Source: Pseudomonadota bacterium (GTDB lineage: Bacteria > Desulfobacterota > Desulfobulbia > Desulfobulbales > Desulfocapsaceae). From it: a DNA stretch of 63,283 nucleotides. The notes beneath the pieces were generated by a model. The model worked only from the letters and a program-made list of their open reading frames with translations, made no database searches and was not told the DNA's origin. Where the stretch lies: the NCBI GenBank assembly GCA_018817385.1, contig JAHIUA010000015.1:1-63283 (forward strand), read 5' to 3'. The position numbers and the translations under genes were made by a program. Shown in pieces: positions 34,044 through 41,608 of the stretch (within the stretch, counting starts at the first letter, position 1; each line of letters begins with the position of its first letter).

Positions 34044-35159
34044 CTAGAGCTCCTTAACGGTGCAAAAAGCCCCATCCCGAACAATGATCTGATACACCGG
34101 TCTCTTGACATCACCAAACTCATCGAAATGAACCTGCCCCATGAGCGTCTGATAATCGCCTGCAAGTAAAGCCTGTTTCAATTCAGCAGGCGTAACACTA
34201 GGACACCGTCTCAAGGCATCGGCGAGGATCATGATCAGTTCATAGGCCCTGACAGAACGAGCCGTGGCCTTTTTCTCAAACTGCGCCTCCATCTTTTCAG
34301 AAAAAAGCAGCCACTGGGGAGAGTGATTATCAGGACGGATAAAACTGACGATCTGGAGCCCCTCAACAGCCCTGCCGCCATAGCGCAAAAGCTCAGGAGT
34401 CTGGGCCCAGAGGGTGGCAACATACAACCCCTTATAGCCACTGTTGGTCAACTTTTGCAACGCGACTCCGGTCATGGAGGCCTCAGTGAGGAGAACAATA
34501 GCATCTGGAGCAGTGGCCATGAGTTTTACGACTATCGGCTGCCAGTTATTCTCCTCTCTGGAATCAAAAGGAACCTCTGTTACCCTTCCTGAAAAATTCT
34601 TCACAGTCTTCTCCTTATAGTCAAGGACAAAGGCGGGATTACTCATATCCAGAAGAAAGGCGACAGAAGAGACCTTCTCCTCTTCGAGCAGGGCAGCCAT
34701 TTTTTCTCCATAGAGTGTCGTATCAACTGCTGTCCGGAAGAAAAAATCATCCTGCCCGCTCAAACTGCCTGCTCCCGCATAGGCAGTAATAAGGAGGACT
34801 TCGTTTTTCATGGCCAAAGGATAGGCCTTGACAGTGGTCGATGAGTAGCTGTGACCAAATATGGCCACCACGCCTTCATCGATAAGCGACTGATCAGCCC
34901 TGATCACCCCTTCGTCGCTGTTTTCATCATCACGGATCAGGAGCTCCAGGGGTCTGTCATTGATCCCCCCTTGGCTGTTCACTTCTGCCACGGCCAGAAG
35001 TGCTCCATCACAGATATGCTCGCCAGCCTCTCCTCCCCGGCCACTGAGATTAAGAGAAAGTCCTATCTTTATCGATGGTGCCTCTCTGTCACAAGCAGCC
35101 AAGACCAGAAGAATAAAAAGTACACCGAACACGGCCTGGACAAAGGTTGTTTTTCGCAT
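34044..35159 (-). CDS. Branched-chain-amino-acid-type solute-binding lipoprotein
   Basis: A 371-residue periplasmic-binding protein of the LivJ-like class (Peripla_BP_6). The lipoprotein signal ends at the lipobox LLVLAAC. 'IKIGLSLNLSGRGGEAG', 'AVAEVNSQGGINDRPLELLIRDDE', 'VVAIFGHSYSSTT' and 'APDAIVLLTEASMTGVALQKL' are family features. ATG 35159 with RBS GAGGGAA; a longer frame to 35207 lacks a leader. There are no ABC permease or ATPase genes nearby. Instead the kinase gene starts at its stop codon, so it probably acts as the ligand-sensing partner of the kinase rather than a transporter part. Confidence 0.9.
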   Translation of the reverse strand: MRKTTFVQAVFGVLFILLVLAACDREAPSIKIGLSLNLSGRGGEAGEHICDGALLAVAEVNSQGGINDRPLELLIRDDENSDEGVIRADQSLIDEGVVAIFGHSYSSTTVKAYPLAMKNEVLLITAYAGAGSLSGQDDFFFRTAVDTTLYGEKMAALLEEEKVSSVAFLLDMSNPAFVLDYKEKTVKNFSGRVTEVPFDSREENNWQPIVVKLMATAPDAIVLLTEASMTGVALQKLTNSGYKGLYVATLWAQTPELLRYGGRAVEGLQIVSFIRPDNHSPQWLLFSEKMEAQFEKKATARSVRAYELIMILADALRRCPSVTPAELKQALLAGDYQTLMGQVHFDEFGDVKRPVYQIIVRDGAFCTVKEL

Positions 35160-35796
35160 GGTTCCCTCACGGGTAACATCTTGGCATTTCACATAAGGAA
35201 GAACCAAAAAAAATCATCAGTTACAGTCTGCAGAAAAATATCTATCCTCTTGGGAACTATTCAGGGAATGCCAGATAGTTGGCAGACAGCCACTCCGTAC
35301 CTGTGGAGCTGTGCTTTATATTCGTTCAGTCAGGACTTCGAAGCATACTGGTGCGATTCGAGAAGACCTCAATGGCCGAAGATGAAAGGCTGCTGAACAG
35401 ATACTCCTTTTTTATCTTATGGGGACTGGAAGACAGAGTCAAATGCTCATTGTTTTTTTCTCAGCATTTCCCCGGAAACTGCAATCCCTGTTCATCTTCG
35501 CAGACCCGTTGAAAAAAAGGGTTTTGCAAACACGAAACAATGCCATTAAAACCCTCCGGGTCCCAATAACATCGCAACAGCCGGCAAGATGAAGTTCATC
35601 TACGACAACAATGGTTCTTCTTCCCGTTCCCTGAACAAAATAAAAAAAATCCCTGTCGGAGGCTGACACTTTCTCCAACAGGGATTTGGATTTTTCCAGA
35701 ACTTATGGGCACCACAGATGAGCAGAAAGCAACGCTCAGCACGTGAACATTCTTCCCGGCCTTCAAGTTGTCACAGCCGGGCCTGTTTCTTCTCCA
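35160..35796. other. 637-bp gap
   Basis: No supported gene. It contains the terminator at 35640-35690 for the secreted protein gene and presumably the promoter of the lipoprotein/kinase pair. Frames across it are short and unconvincing. Confidence 0.4.
35640..35690 (-). terminator. Terminator after the secreted DUF11-like protein gene
   Basis: AAATCCCTGT and ACAGGGATTT pair, with inner CTCC/GGAG, and are followed on the minus strand by eight T. It lies 110 bp downstream of the stop at 35797. Confidence 0.8.
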
Positions 35797-36204
35797 TCAG
35801 GGGACAGTGATGGTCATGAACTGGCCGCTGCTCGGACTCTTGCAGCGAATCACGGCCGAGGCCCCTTTGCCGGAAAGGGGAGCAGCGTAGTGCAGGCTAA
35901 TGGTTCTGACTCCAGGGTTTGGTCGTTTAAACAACCACTTCACTTCAGCCTTTCCTGGATTATACTTGGTATAGGCCGGTACAGCATTCTGGATTCGGGT
36001 CCCTGGCGGAAGCTGTTGCTGAACAATAACAGAGGTCGGGGCCGGGTCTTCTATGGTGATTTCGAGAACTGTTGTCTTGCCACTGTTTTGCACATATCTG
36101 GCCTGAACGCCTTCTGCCTGTAGCTCACCTGCTCGAAACAGGAAAACAAAAAAGAGCAGGAAAACGATACAGCATCCCAGGTTCTGCCCTCTCTCTCTCT
36201 TCAT
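35797..36204 (-). CDS. Secreted protein with DUF11-like domain
   Basis: A 135-residue protein with a signal peptide (hydrophobic core CCIVFLLFFVFLFRAGELQA). The mature part is one Ig-like/DUF11-type domain: 'TTVLEITIEDPAPTSVIVQQQLPPGTRIQNAVP...KYNPGKAEVKWLFKRPNPGVRTISLHY'. The pattern LPxGxR-x(n)-VP-x(n)-N-x(n)-KWL is shared with the ectodomain of the neighbouring membrane-anchored regulator. ATG at 36204 with AGGAG upstream. The two genes are 16 nt apart and surely co-transcribed. Function unknown; it may be the ligand, competitor or chaperone of the regulator's outer domain. Confidence 0.75.
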   Translation of the reverse strand: MKRERGQNLGCCIVFLLFFVFLFRAGELQAEGVQARYVQNSGKTTVLEITIEDPAPTSVIVQQQLPPGTRIQNAVPAYTKYNPGKAEVKWLFKRPNPGVRTISLHYAAPLSGKGASAVIRCKSPSSGQFMTITVP

Positions 36205-36220
36205 CTTCTCCACTCCTTAT

Positions 36221-37129
36221 TCAAGGAATCACCTCAAATATCGTCTTTTCCGCATCCCAATGATAGCCGGAGCCCATCCAGATTGACTCCACCTCCTCCA
36301 TATCAACACCCAGACCATCGACCCGGCCAAAATCGTCATACACTGCCAGGAGTTCCTCATCGTCGATGACATTATTTCTATCACTGTCCGCCCAGTGAAA
36401 AGGTAACAGACGGATACGACTTCGACCGCTGACCTGAATCTCCGACCTGCTGGATTGACGGATCAGAAGAGACCCGTTGAAAGAAAAAGTATCTTCCGGG
36501 CCCCCATCTGGGTCAAGCGTAACAAGATAGGCAAAAATTCTCTCGCCTGAACCATTCTTGTCTATCCACTTCAGGAGATTACTATCCACCATCGTGGCCT
36601 GAGGCACGGTACGCAGGAGACGACTTCCTGCTGGCAGCTCTTCTTTTAAAAGGAGAGAGGAGTTCTTTTCAGATCCGGAACCTACTGCAATGACAACAGG
36701 AAAGGGATGACCGGCAACAACATGGGCAGGCATGATCCTTCTGGCTGCAAGGGATGTGACCTCGTTTCCAGAACGAGTAAGGAGAAAAAGAAGGAGGAAA
36801 ACTCCGAGCAGAAGAGCGATCGACCAGAACACCTTATTTCTAAACGCTGCTGGGACAAGAACAGAGGACACGAACGTTTGATCGGAGTGGGAAACAGTTT
36901 CAACACTCTCTTCCGCCACCTCTTCCACCGGGACCAGGATTTCTTCCAGACTGACCCCAAGGGCCTCGGCCAGTTTCAGGCCATTTTCCTTTTTGATGGT
37001 GGGCGCGTCCTTACGTTCCCAGCGTGAGATGGTCTCGGTGGTCACACCCACGGCAGTGGCCAGATACAACTGCGTCAGCTCCTGCTCCTCACGCAGACGC
37101 CGAACCCCGGCGCCGCTTATACGGACCAT
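36221..37129 (-). CDS. Membrane-anchored XRE-family regulator with DUF11-like/EF-hand ectodomain
   Basis: About 302 residues from ATG 37129 (after AGGGGTGG). An N-terminal Xre/Cro HTH ('VRRLREEQELTQLYLATAVGVTTETISRWERKDAPTIKKENGLKLAEALGVSLEEIL', about 8-63) is followed by an acidic linker and one membrane helix (VFWSIALLLGVFLLLFLL, about 99-116). The periplasmic part has a DUF11-like domain ('LKEELPAGSRLLRTVP...LLKWIDKNGSGERIFAYLVTLD'). The C-terminus is an EF-hand/dockerin-like module, 'DSDRNNVIDDEELLAVYDD' and 'VDMEEVESIWMGSGYHWD'. It looks like a one-component transmembrane transcription factor that senses the periplasm or Ca2+. Longer starts at 37180 and beyond are possible. Confidence 0.8.
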   Translation of the reverse strand: MVRISGAGVRRLREEQELTQLYLATAVGVTTETISRWERKDAPTIKKENGLKLAEALGVSLEEILVPVEEVAEESVETVSHSDQTFVSSVLVPAAFRNKVFWSIALLLGVFLLLFLLTRSGNEVTSLAARRIMPAHVVAGHPFPVVIAVGSGSEKNSSLLLKEELPAGSRLLRTVPQATMVDSNLLKWIDKNGSGERIFAYLVTLDPDGGPEDTFSFNGSLLIRQSSRSEIQVSGRSRIRLLPFHWADSDRNNVIDDEELLAVYDDFGRVDGLGVDMEEVESIWMGSGYHWDAEKTIFEVIP

Positions 37130-37437
37130 GGCCACCCCTGATTTCGCTGTCTCCTGCCCTGTCACTTGCCCCTCTATCATTTTTTTGCCACAGATATCAT
37201 TACATTCTACGCCCTTTCCTGTAATTTTCAACTCCCATTTCTTGATGGAGAATGAAACGGCTAAAACCACCCCAGACCTTAACTGGCTGATACAACAAGC
37301 CTGCCACAAATAATCAGGCCGACATCAACCCGACATCAACCAATATCGTCTTTTTTTCCTTACTTATCCGATCTACAGTTAAGCCAGAAGCAAAGGCATA
37401 TAGCCTGCAGAAAAAAAATCAGCAAGGAGGAATAGTG
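37130..37437. promoter_or_regulatory. Divergent region between the XRE regulator and small periplasmic protein
   Basis: 308 bp. It includes a near-perfect 12-bp tandem (GACATCAACCC twice at about 37319-37342), possibly a binding site for the divergently encoded regulator. Confidence 0.4.
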
Positions 37438-37647
37438 ATGAAGAAAGCAATGACCCTGATAGCAGCCTTGGCATTGATGATGACTACGTTTGCAAGCGTT
37501 CAGGCAACCACCCTCAACTGTAGTGTGGTAAAGGTCGAGGGTACAATGGTGACCATGGACTGCGGCGACAAGGCGGCAGATCTCACCACCGGAGCAAAAG
37601 TAAAGGTAAAAACAGAAAAGGCAAAAACCGCCATTGAAGGCTGTTAA
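37438..37647 (+). CDS. Small periplasmic protein, ExtJ-like
   Basis: A 69-residue precursor with a signal peptide (MKKAMTLIAALALMMTTFASVQA). The mature ~46 residues read 'TTLNCSVVKVEGTMVTMDCGDKAADLTTGAKVKVKT...AIEGC', a small beta-rich domain with three Cys. The pattern recalls the short ExtJ-type proteins of selenite/tellurite reduction operons, but I cannot confirm this. RBS AAGGAGG. Divergent from the XRE regulator. Confidence 0.65.
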   Translation: MKKAMTLIAALALMMTTFASVQATTLNCSVVKVEGTMVTMDCGDKAADLTTGAKVKVKTEKAKTAIEGC

Positions 37648-37716
37648 TGCTCTCCCTGAGGTGTTGTCAAAAATACCTTCTGTGAAAGGCAGGGACTGAT
37701 ATTGGCAGCGGGTCGC

Positions 37717-37750
37717 AAGGCAGGAAGCCCTCTTCACTGCTTCCTGCCTT
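37717..37750. terminator. Bidirectional terminator between the small periplasmic gene and ilvY
   Basis: AAGGCAGGAAGC and GCTTCCTGCCTT form a perfect 12-bp stem around CCTCTTCACT. It abuts the ilvY stop codon. Confidence 0.75.
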
Positions 37751-38635
37751 CTATTCGCCGGCCTTCCCGGTGGCTATACGCCAAAAGGCCTCCACCTGGG
37801 GAAGAAGCATATTCTTTTTCATGGTACAGATCGCGATGGAAAAGGGCTCCAGTTCAGGATTCACCGTAAGGAGGTTGATCTGGCCTTTCAATGAACTCTT
37901 CTCTAAAACCAGCTTCGGCACTACCCCCACCCCGCAGCCAAGACCAACCATAGCGATAATGGCCTCATTCCCTGCTACCTGGGCATAGATATTCGGTACG
38001 ATTCCCTTCTCATGGAACCAGCGATCAGTCCGCTCACGACTCAACCCGAAATCGGCGGTGATGACCGGTGTTTTTTGCCAGTCAATCTCTCCCCCCCTAT
38101 ACTGCACCGTCTCTGGGAAATCAGCCGGGGCAATAAAGACCAGGGGAGTCTCCTGGATTTTAAGAAATTCCACCCGTTCCGGCAAACTGGCCGGAAGGGC
38201 CGCCACCGTAATATCCACTTCCCGGTTCTGCAGCTTATTCAGGGCCCTGGCCGCATCTCCGGTCTCGAGATTGATCTGGACCTCGGGATGGACAGAACGA
38301 AATTTCTGAAATATGACAGGCAGGATTGAATAGGCGGCAGTTACTGAACAGTAGAGCGAAATCTCACCGCCCAATACATGTTCCCGTGACAGCTCTCCCT
38401 GCAATACTTCATAACGCTGAATCGCATCATCGGCATAGGACTTAAAGACCTCGCCCGCCGCAGTGAGGAGCACGGAACGGTTATCGCGCAGGAACAGCCG
38501 TTCCCCCAGCTCCTCCTCCAATCTCTGGATGGTCCTGGTCAGGGCCGATGGAGTCACATGACAGGCCCTGCTTGTTCGGCCAAAATGCAGCGACCCGGCC
38601 AAACTCCTGAACAGGCGCAATTCTCGAATATCCAT
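37751..38635 (-). CDS. ilvY: LysR-family activator IlvY
   Basis: A 294-residue LysR-type regulator. The HTH is 'MDIRELRLFRSLAGSLHFGRTSRACHVTPSALTRTIQRLEEELGERLFLRD', and the IlvY-like effector domain has 'ISLYCSVTAAYSILPVI' and 'MVGLGCGVGVVPKLVLE'. It is divergent from ilvC, the classic arrangement in which IlvY, with acetolactate or acetohydroxybutyrate, activates ilvC. ATG 38635 has RBS AAGGAG; the frame is open further upstream but only into the operator region. Confidence 0.93.
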   Translation of the reverse strand: MDIRELRLFRSLAGSLHFGRTSRACHVTPSALTRTIQRLEEELGERLFLRDNRSVLLTAAGEVFKSYADDAIQRYEVLQGELSREHVLGGEISLYCSVTAAYSILPVIFQKFRSVHPEVQINLETGDAARALNKLQNREVDITVAALPASLPERVEFLKIQETPLVFIAPADFPETVQYRGGEIDWQKTPVITADFGLSRERTDRWFHEKGIVPNIYAQVAGNEAIIAMVGLGCGVGVVPKLVLEKSSLKGQINLLTVNPELEPFSIAICTMKKNMLLPQVEAFWRIATGKAGE

Positions 38636-38647
38636 ATCTCTCCTTCT

Positions 38648-38687
38648 GTTGCATATTGTTGCAGTTATCGCAAGACAATATAGCAAA
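38648..38687. promoter_or_regulatory. Putative IlvY operator
   Basis: TTGCATATTGT and ACAATATAGCAA form an inverted repeat in the short region between the divergent ilvY and ilvC genes. Position and symmetry fit a LysR-type operator controlling both. Confidence 0.65.
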
Positions 38688-38780
38688 TAAATCACTTGAC
38701 GCAACCGAAAACTATGTTACTGTTTCTGCACAAGAACTGATCCACCCCCACTATCAACCAAAACATACAGGAGCCTTATC

Positions 38781-40253
38781 ATGTCCAACAACTACTTTAA
38801 CAGTCTCCCCCTGCGTCTGCAGCTCGAAGAACTTGGCCAGTGCCGTTTCATGGATATTTCTGAGTTCGACGGTGTTGAAGCCCTGAAGGGAAAGAAAATC
38901 GTTATCGTCGGTTGCGGTGCTCAAGGATTGAACCAGGGCCTGAACCTGCGTGACTCCGGCCTTGACGTCTCCTACACCCTACGCCCGGCTGCCATTTCCG
39001 AGAAGCGCCTGTCCTGGAAAAATGCGACAAGCAACAACTTCAAGGTCGGCACCTACGAAGAGATGCTGCCCGATGCCGATCTCGTCATCAACCTGACCCC
39101 GGACAAACAGCATAGCAACGTTATCGAGGCGATTATGCCGCTCATGAAACAGAATGCCTGCCTCTCCTACTCCCATGGCTTCAATATTGTTGAGGAAGGA
39201 ATGCAGATCCGTAAGGACATCACCGTAATCATGGTTGCCCCCAAATCTCCTGGCACAGAGGTACGCCAAGAGTACAAACGCGGTTTCGGTGTTCCCACCC
39301 TGATTGCAGTCCATCGTGAAAACGATCCCCAGGGAATCGGGTGGGAGGTAGCCAAGGCCTACGCAGCAGGTACCGGTGGCCATCGTGCCGGCTGCCTCCA
39401 GTCTTCCTTTGTGGCGGAGGTCAAATCCGATCTCATGGGCGAACAGACCATCCTCTGCGGCATGCTCCAGACTGGCTCTCTGCTCTGCTACAACAAAATG
39501 GTCGAACAGGGAATTGATGCCGGCTACGCCGTCAAACTGGTCCAGTACGGATGGGAAACCATCACTGAGGCCCTCAAACACGGCGGTATCACCAACATGA
39601 TGGACCGTCTCTCCAACCCGGCGAAAATCCGGGCAAATGAACTCAGCGAAGAAATTCAATCCATCCTTGCTCCCCTCTTCCACAAACACATGGATGATAT
39701 CATGTCCGGAGACTTCTCCAGGACCATGATGGAAGACTGGGCCAATGATGATGTCAACCTCCTGAAATGGCGTGCTGAAACCGGAGAAACCGATTTCGAA
39801 AAAACCGATGCTGCTGCCACAGAGATCAGCGAACAGGAATATTTTGACAAGGGCATCCTCATGGTGGCCATGATCAAGGCTGGAGTAGAACTGGCCTTTG
39901 ACACCATGGTTTCTGCCGGAATCAAGGAAGAATCCGCCTACTACGAGTCACTGCACGAGGTCCCGCTTATTGCCAATCTCATCGCCCGTAAAAAGCTCTA
40001 TGAGATGAATGTAGTTATCTCCGACACGGCAGAGTACGGATGCTATCTCTTCAACCATGCCGCATTCCCCATGCTCCAGGATTTCATGAAGATGGTTAAT
40101 ACCGATGTCATCGGTAAGGGACTTCTGTTGAAGGACAACGGTGTCAACAACGTAGAACTCATCGAAACCAACGAATCCATCCGCTACACAGGCGTCGAGC
40201 ATGTAGGAGCGGAGCTCCGCTCCTACATGGGCGCCATGAAACAGATCCTCTAA
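38781..40253 (+). CDS. ilvC: Ketol-acid reductoisomerase, class II (long form)
   Basis: A 490-residue NADPH-dependent enzyme of valine and isoleucine synthesis that converts acetolactate to dihydroxyisovalerate. Rossmann motif '[15 protein letters not shown]' (about 39-53). '[13 protein letters not shown]' and '[28 protein letters not shown]' hold active-site residues. '[16 protein letters not shown]' is the first metal site and '[27 protein letters not shown]' the second. The length marks the class II (E. coli-type, duplicated C-terminal domain) form. Together with the adjacent ilvY this looks like a gammaproteobacterial-type module. ATG start. Confidence 0.97.
   Translation: MSNNYFNSLPLRLQLEELGQCRFMDISEFDGVEALKGKKIVIVGCGAQGLNQGLNLRDSGLDVSYTLRPAAISEKRLSWKNATSNNFKVGTYEEMLPDADLVINLTPDKQHSNVIEAIMPLMKQNACLSYSHGFNIVEEGMQIRKDITVIMVAPKSPGTEVRQEYKRGFGVPTLIAVHRENDPQGIGWEVAKAYAAGTGGHRAGCLQSSFVAEVKSDLMGEQTILCGMLQTGSLLCYNKMVEQGIDAGYAVKLVQYGWETITEALKHGGITNMMDRLSNPAKIRANELSEEIQSILAPLFHKHMDDIMSGDFSRTMMEDWANDDVNLLKWRAETGETDFEKTDAAATEISEQEYFDKGILMVAMIKAGVELAFDTMVSAGIKEESAYYESLHEVPLIANLIARKKLYEMNVVISDTAEYGCYLFNHAAFPMLQDFMKMVNTDVIGKGLLLKDNGVNNVELIETNESIRYTGVEHVGAELRSYMGAMKQIL
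40200..40229. repeat. 30-bp perfect palindrome inside the 3' end of ilvC
   Basis: CATGTAGGAGCGGAG followed directly by its reverse complement. It encodes [10 protein letters not shown] near the ilvC C-terminus. It can form a cruciform or an RNA hairpin 25 nt before the stop. Confidence 0.8.
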
Positions 40254-40273
40254 TAGCAGGTCCTCAGACAACA

Positions 40274-40317
40274 GGCGGAAGGCTAAAGGAAAAGATCATC
40301 TCCTTCAGCCTTCCGCC
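40274..40317 (+). terminator. Terminator after ilvC
   Basis: GGCGGAAGGCT and AGCCTTCCGCC pair, with an inner AAGGA/TCCTT. It lies 20 bp after the ilvC stop. The T-run is weak. Confidence 0.6.
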
Positions 40318-40361
40318 CTTCGCCTTCATCATCCTTCAACCTTTTCTCTGCCTCTCCTCGC

Positions 40362-41288
40362 ATGCGACAACTCTTTCTCCCCCTGGGTCTGCTCCTGGCA
40401 ATCTTTTTTGCTCTCCTTCTGCCCGCTGGCGGAATTTTGCTCTCAGACTACAGTGGTCTCAAAATTCTGGTCTTCACCATCTTCCTGGTCAGTGGTTACC
40501 AGACCGGATCAAAGGGACTTTCTCTGGACAGGAAGCTCCTCTCCCTCTTCCTGGCTGCGGCGGCCATTTCCCTGATCGTCTCTCCCCTTCTTGGCCTGAC
40601 TCTATCCAGACTGATAGACCTTCCTCTGCCCCTGGCCATGGGGTTAATCATCATCAGTGCAGTCCCACCCACTCTCTCCTCTGGTATCGTTATTACCGAG
40701 GTGAGTGGCGGCAATGCACTACTGGCCCTCTTTCTCACCATCTCTCTTAACCTGCTGGGTATCTTCACGATGCCCTTTATGCTTGATTTCTGTCTCAAGG
40801 CTGCTGGCCCTGTTGACATCAACCAGACCGCCTTGCTCATAAAAATGCTCTTGTTAGTCCTCCTACCCTTTGCCCTCGGAAAACTGACACGAAACTGGAG
40901 CGCAAAAAGCAAAGTTTCCCCGTCTTGGAGTTATGTCAACTCCAGCTGTGTTATCCTGGTGGTCTACGCTTCGCTTTCCACTTCCAAAAGTGCCTTTTCC
41001 GGATTAGGTCTTATGGAGTTCGCAATGATCCTGCTCGCGGTCGCCCTCCTCCATCTCATTCTCCTGGCCGTGAACGCCCAGAGCGCAAAAATGCTTCACC
41101 TCGGGCCGGCGGATAGCAAAGCCCTGATCTTTGTGGCCTCCCAGAAGACCCTGCCCATCAGCGTGGCCGTGCTGGCCAGCATCCAATTCGCCACCGGCAG
41201 CGCCATCATCGTCTGCCTCACGTTTCACTTCTTCCAGCTTTTTATGGACTCCTTTCTCGCCTCCTACCTGCACAAGAAAGCTGCGTAA
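40362..41288 (+). CDS. Bile acid:sodium symporter (BASS/SBF-like) family transporter
   Basis: A 308-residue inner-membrane protein with about nine to ten hydrophobic helices. 'SGYQTGSKGLSLD' and 'AMGLIIISAVPPTLSSGIVITEVSGGNALLALFLTISLNLLGIFTMPFML' resemble the crossing-helix regions of BASS/YfeH-type transporters. 'VASQKTLPISVAVLASI' is the second crossing motif. Substrate not predictable. Downstream of the ilvC terminator, so probably separately expressed. ATG start. Confidence 0.85.
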   Translation: MRQLFLPLGLLLAIFFALLLPAGGILLSDYSGLKILVFTIFLVSGYQTGSKGLSLDRKLLSLFLAAAAISLIVSPLLGLTLSRLIDLPLPLAMGLIIISAVPPTLSSGIVITEVSGGNALLALFLTISLNLLGIFTMPFMLDFCLKAAGPVDINQTALLIKMLLLVLLPFALGKLTRNWSAKSKVSPSWSYVNSSCVILVVYASLSTSKSAFSGLGLMEFAMILLAVALLHLILLAVNAQSAKMLHLGPADSKALIFVASQKTLPISVAVLASIQFATGSAIIVCLTFHFFQLFMDSFLASYLHKKAA

Positions 41289-41320
41289 CGGCGGAGAGTC
41301 TCCCCTCTCTCCGCCGTTAC
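41285..41320. terminator. Bidirectional terminator after the transporter gene
   Basis: GTAACGGCGGAGAG and CTCTCCGCCGTTAC form a perfect 14-bp stem with an 8-nt loop. The plus-strand transporter and the minus-strand reading frame at 41326 converge on it. Confidence 0.8.
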
Positions 41321-41325
41321 TGCGG

Positions 41326-41579
41326 CTAGTTATCTGAACTGACAGACCAGGAAGGAAGAGACGAGGCAACAACCTTCAGCCCTTCTTGATCAAAAAACTC
41401 GTCAAAACGCAACGACCCGATTTCCTGCCAGCCACTTGCGCCTTTCAGCTGAACTGAAAAACCGCCATTGACCACAAAATCGGCAAGACCTGCCTCTACA
41501 GAAGCCGGCGAGACAGAGGTCGGAGCAAGGAGGAAAAAAGGAGAAAGTCCCAGACAGCTCCAAGATCGACAGGGAACAA
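41326..41579 (-). pseudogene. Frameshifted or cryptic small secreted-protein gene
   Basis: On the minus strand after the HD-GYP gene, a frame ending at TAG (41326) reads '...SVSPASVEAGLADFVVNGGF...' and ends '...SSLPSWSVSSDN'. It has good codon usage but no ATG, GTG or TTG start. A different frame starts at TTG 41579 just after GAGGGGAAA and reads MFPVDLGAVWDFLLF. One base inserted in the T6 run would join them into a signal peptide plus a ~60-residue mature protein. So it is either a frameshift (real or sequencing) or slippage. Alternatively it starts at ATT 41580. Confidence 0.4.
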
Positions 41580-41608
41580 TTTCCCCTCAATTATGTTATG
41601 GGTTCACC

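Noticed and set aside
35439-35678. 79-codon ORF downstream of the secreted protein gene
   Set aside because: It begins inside the terminator hairpin and has no family features.
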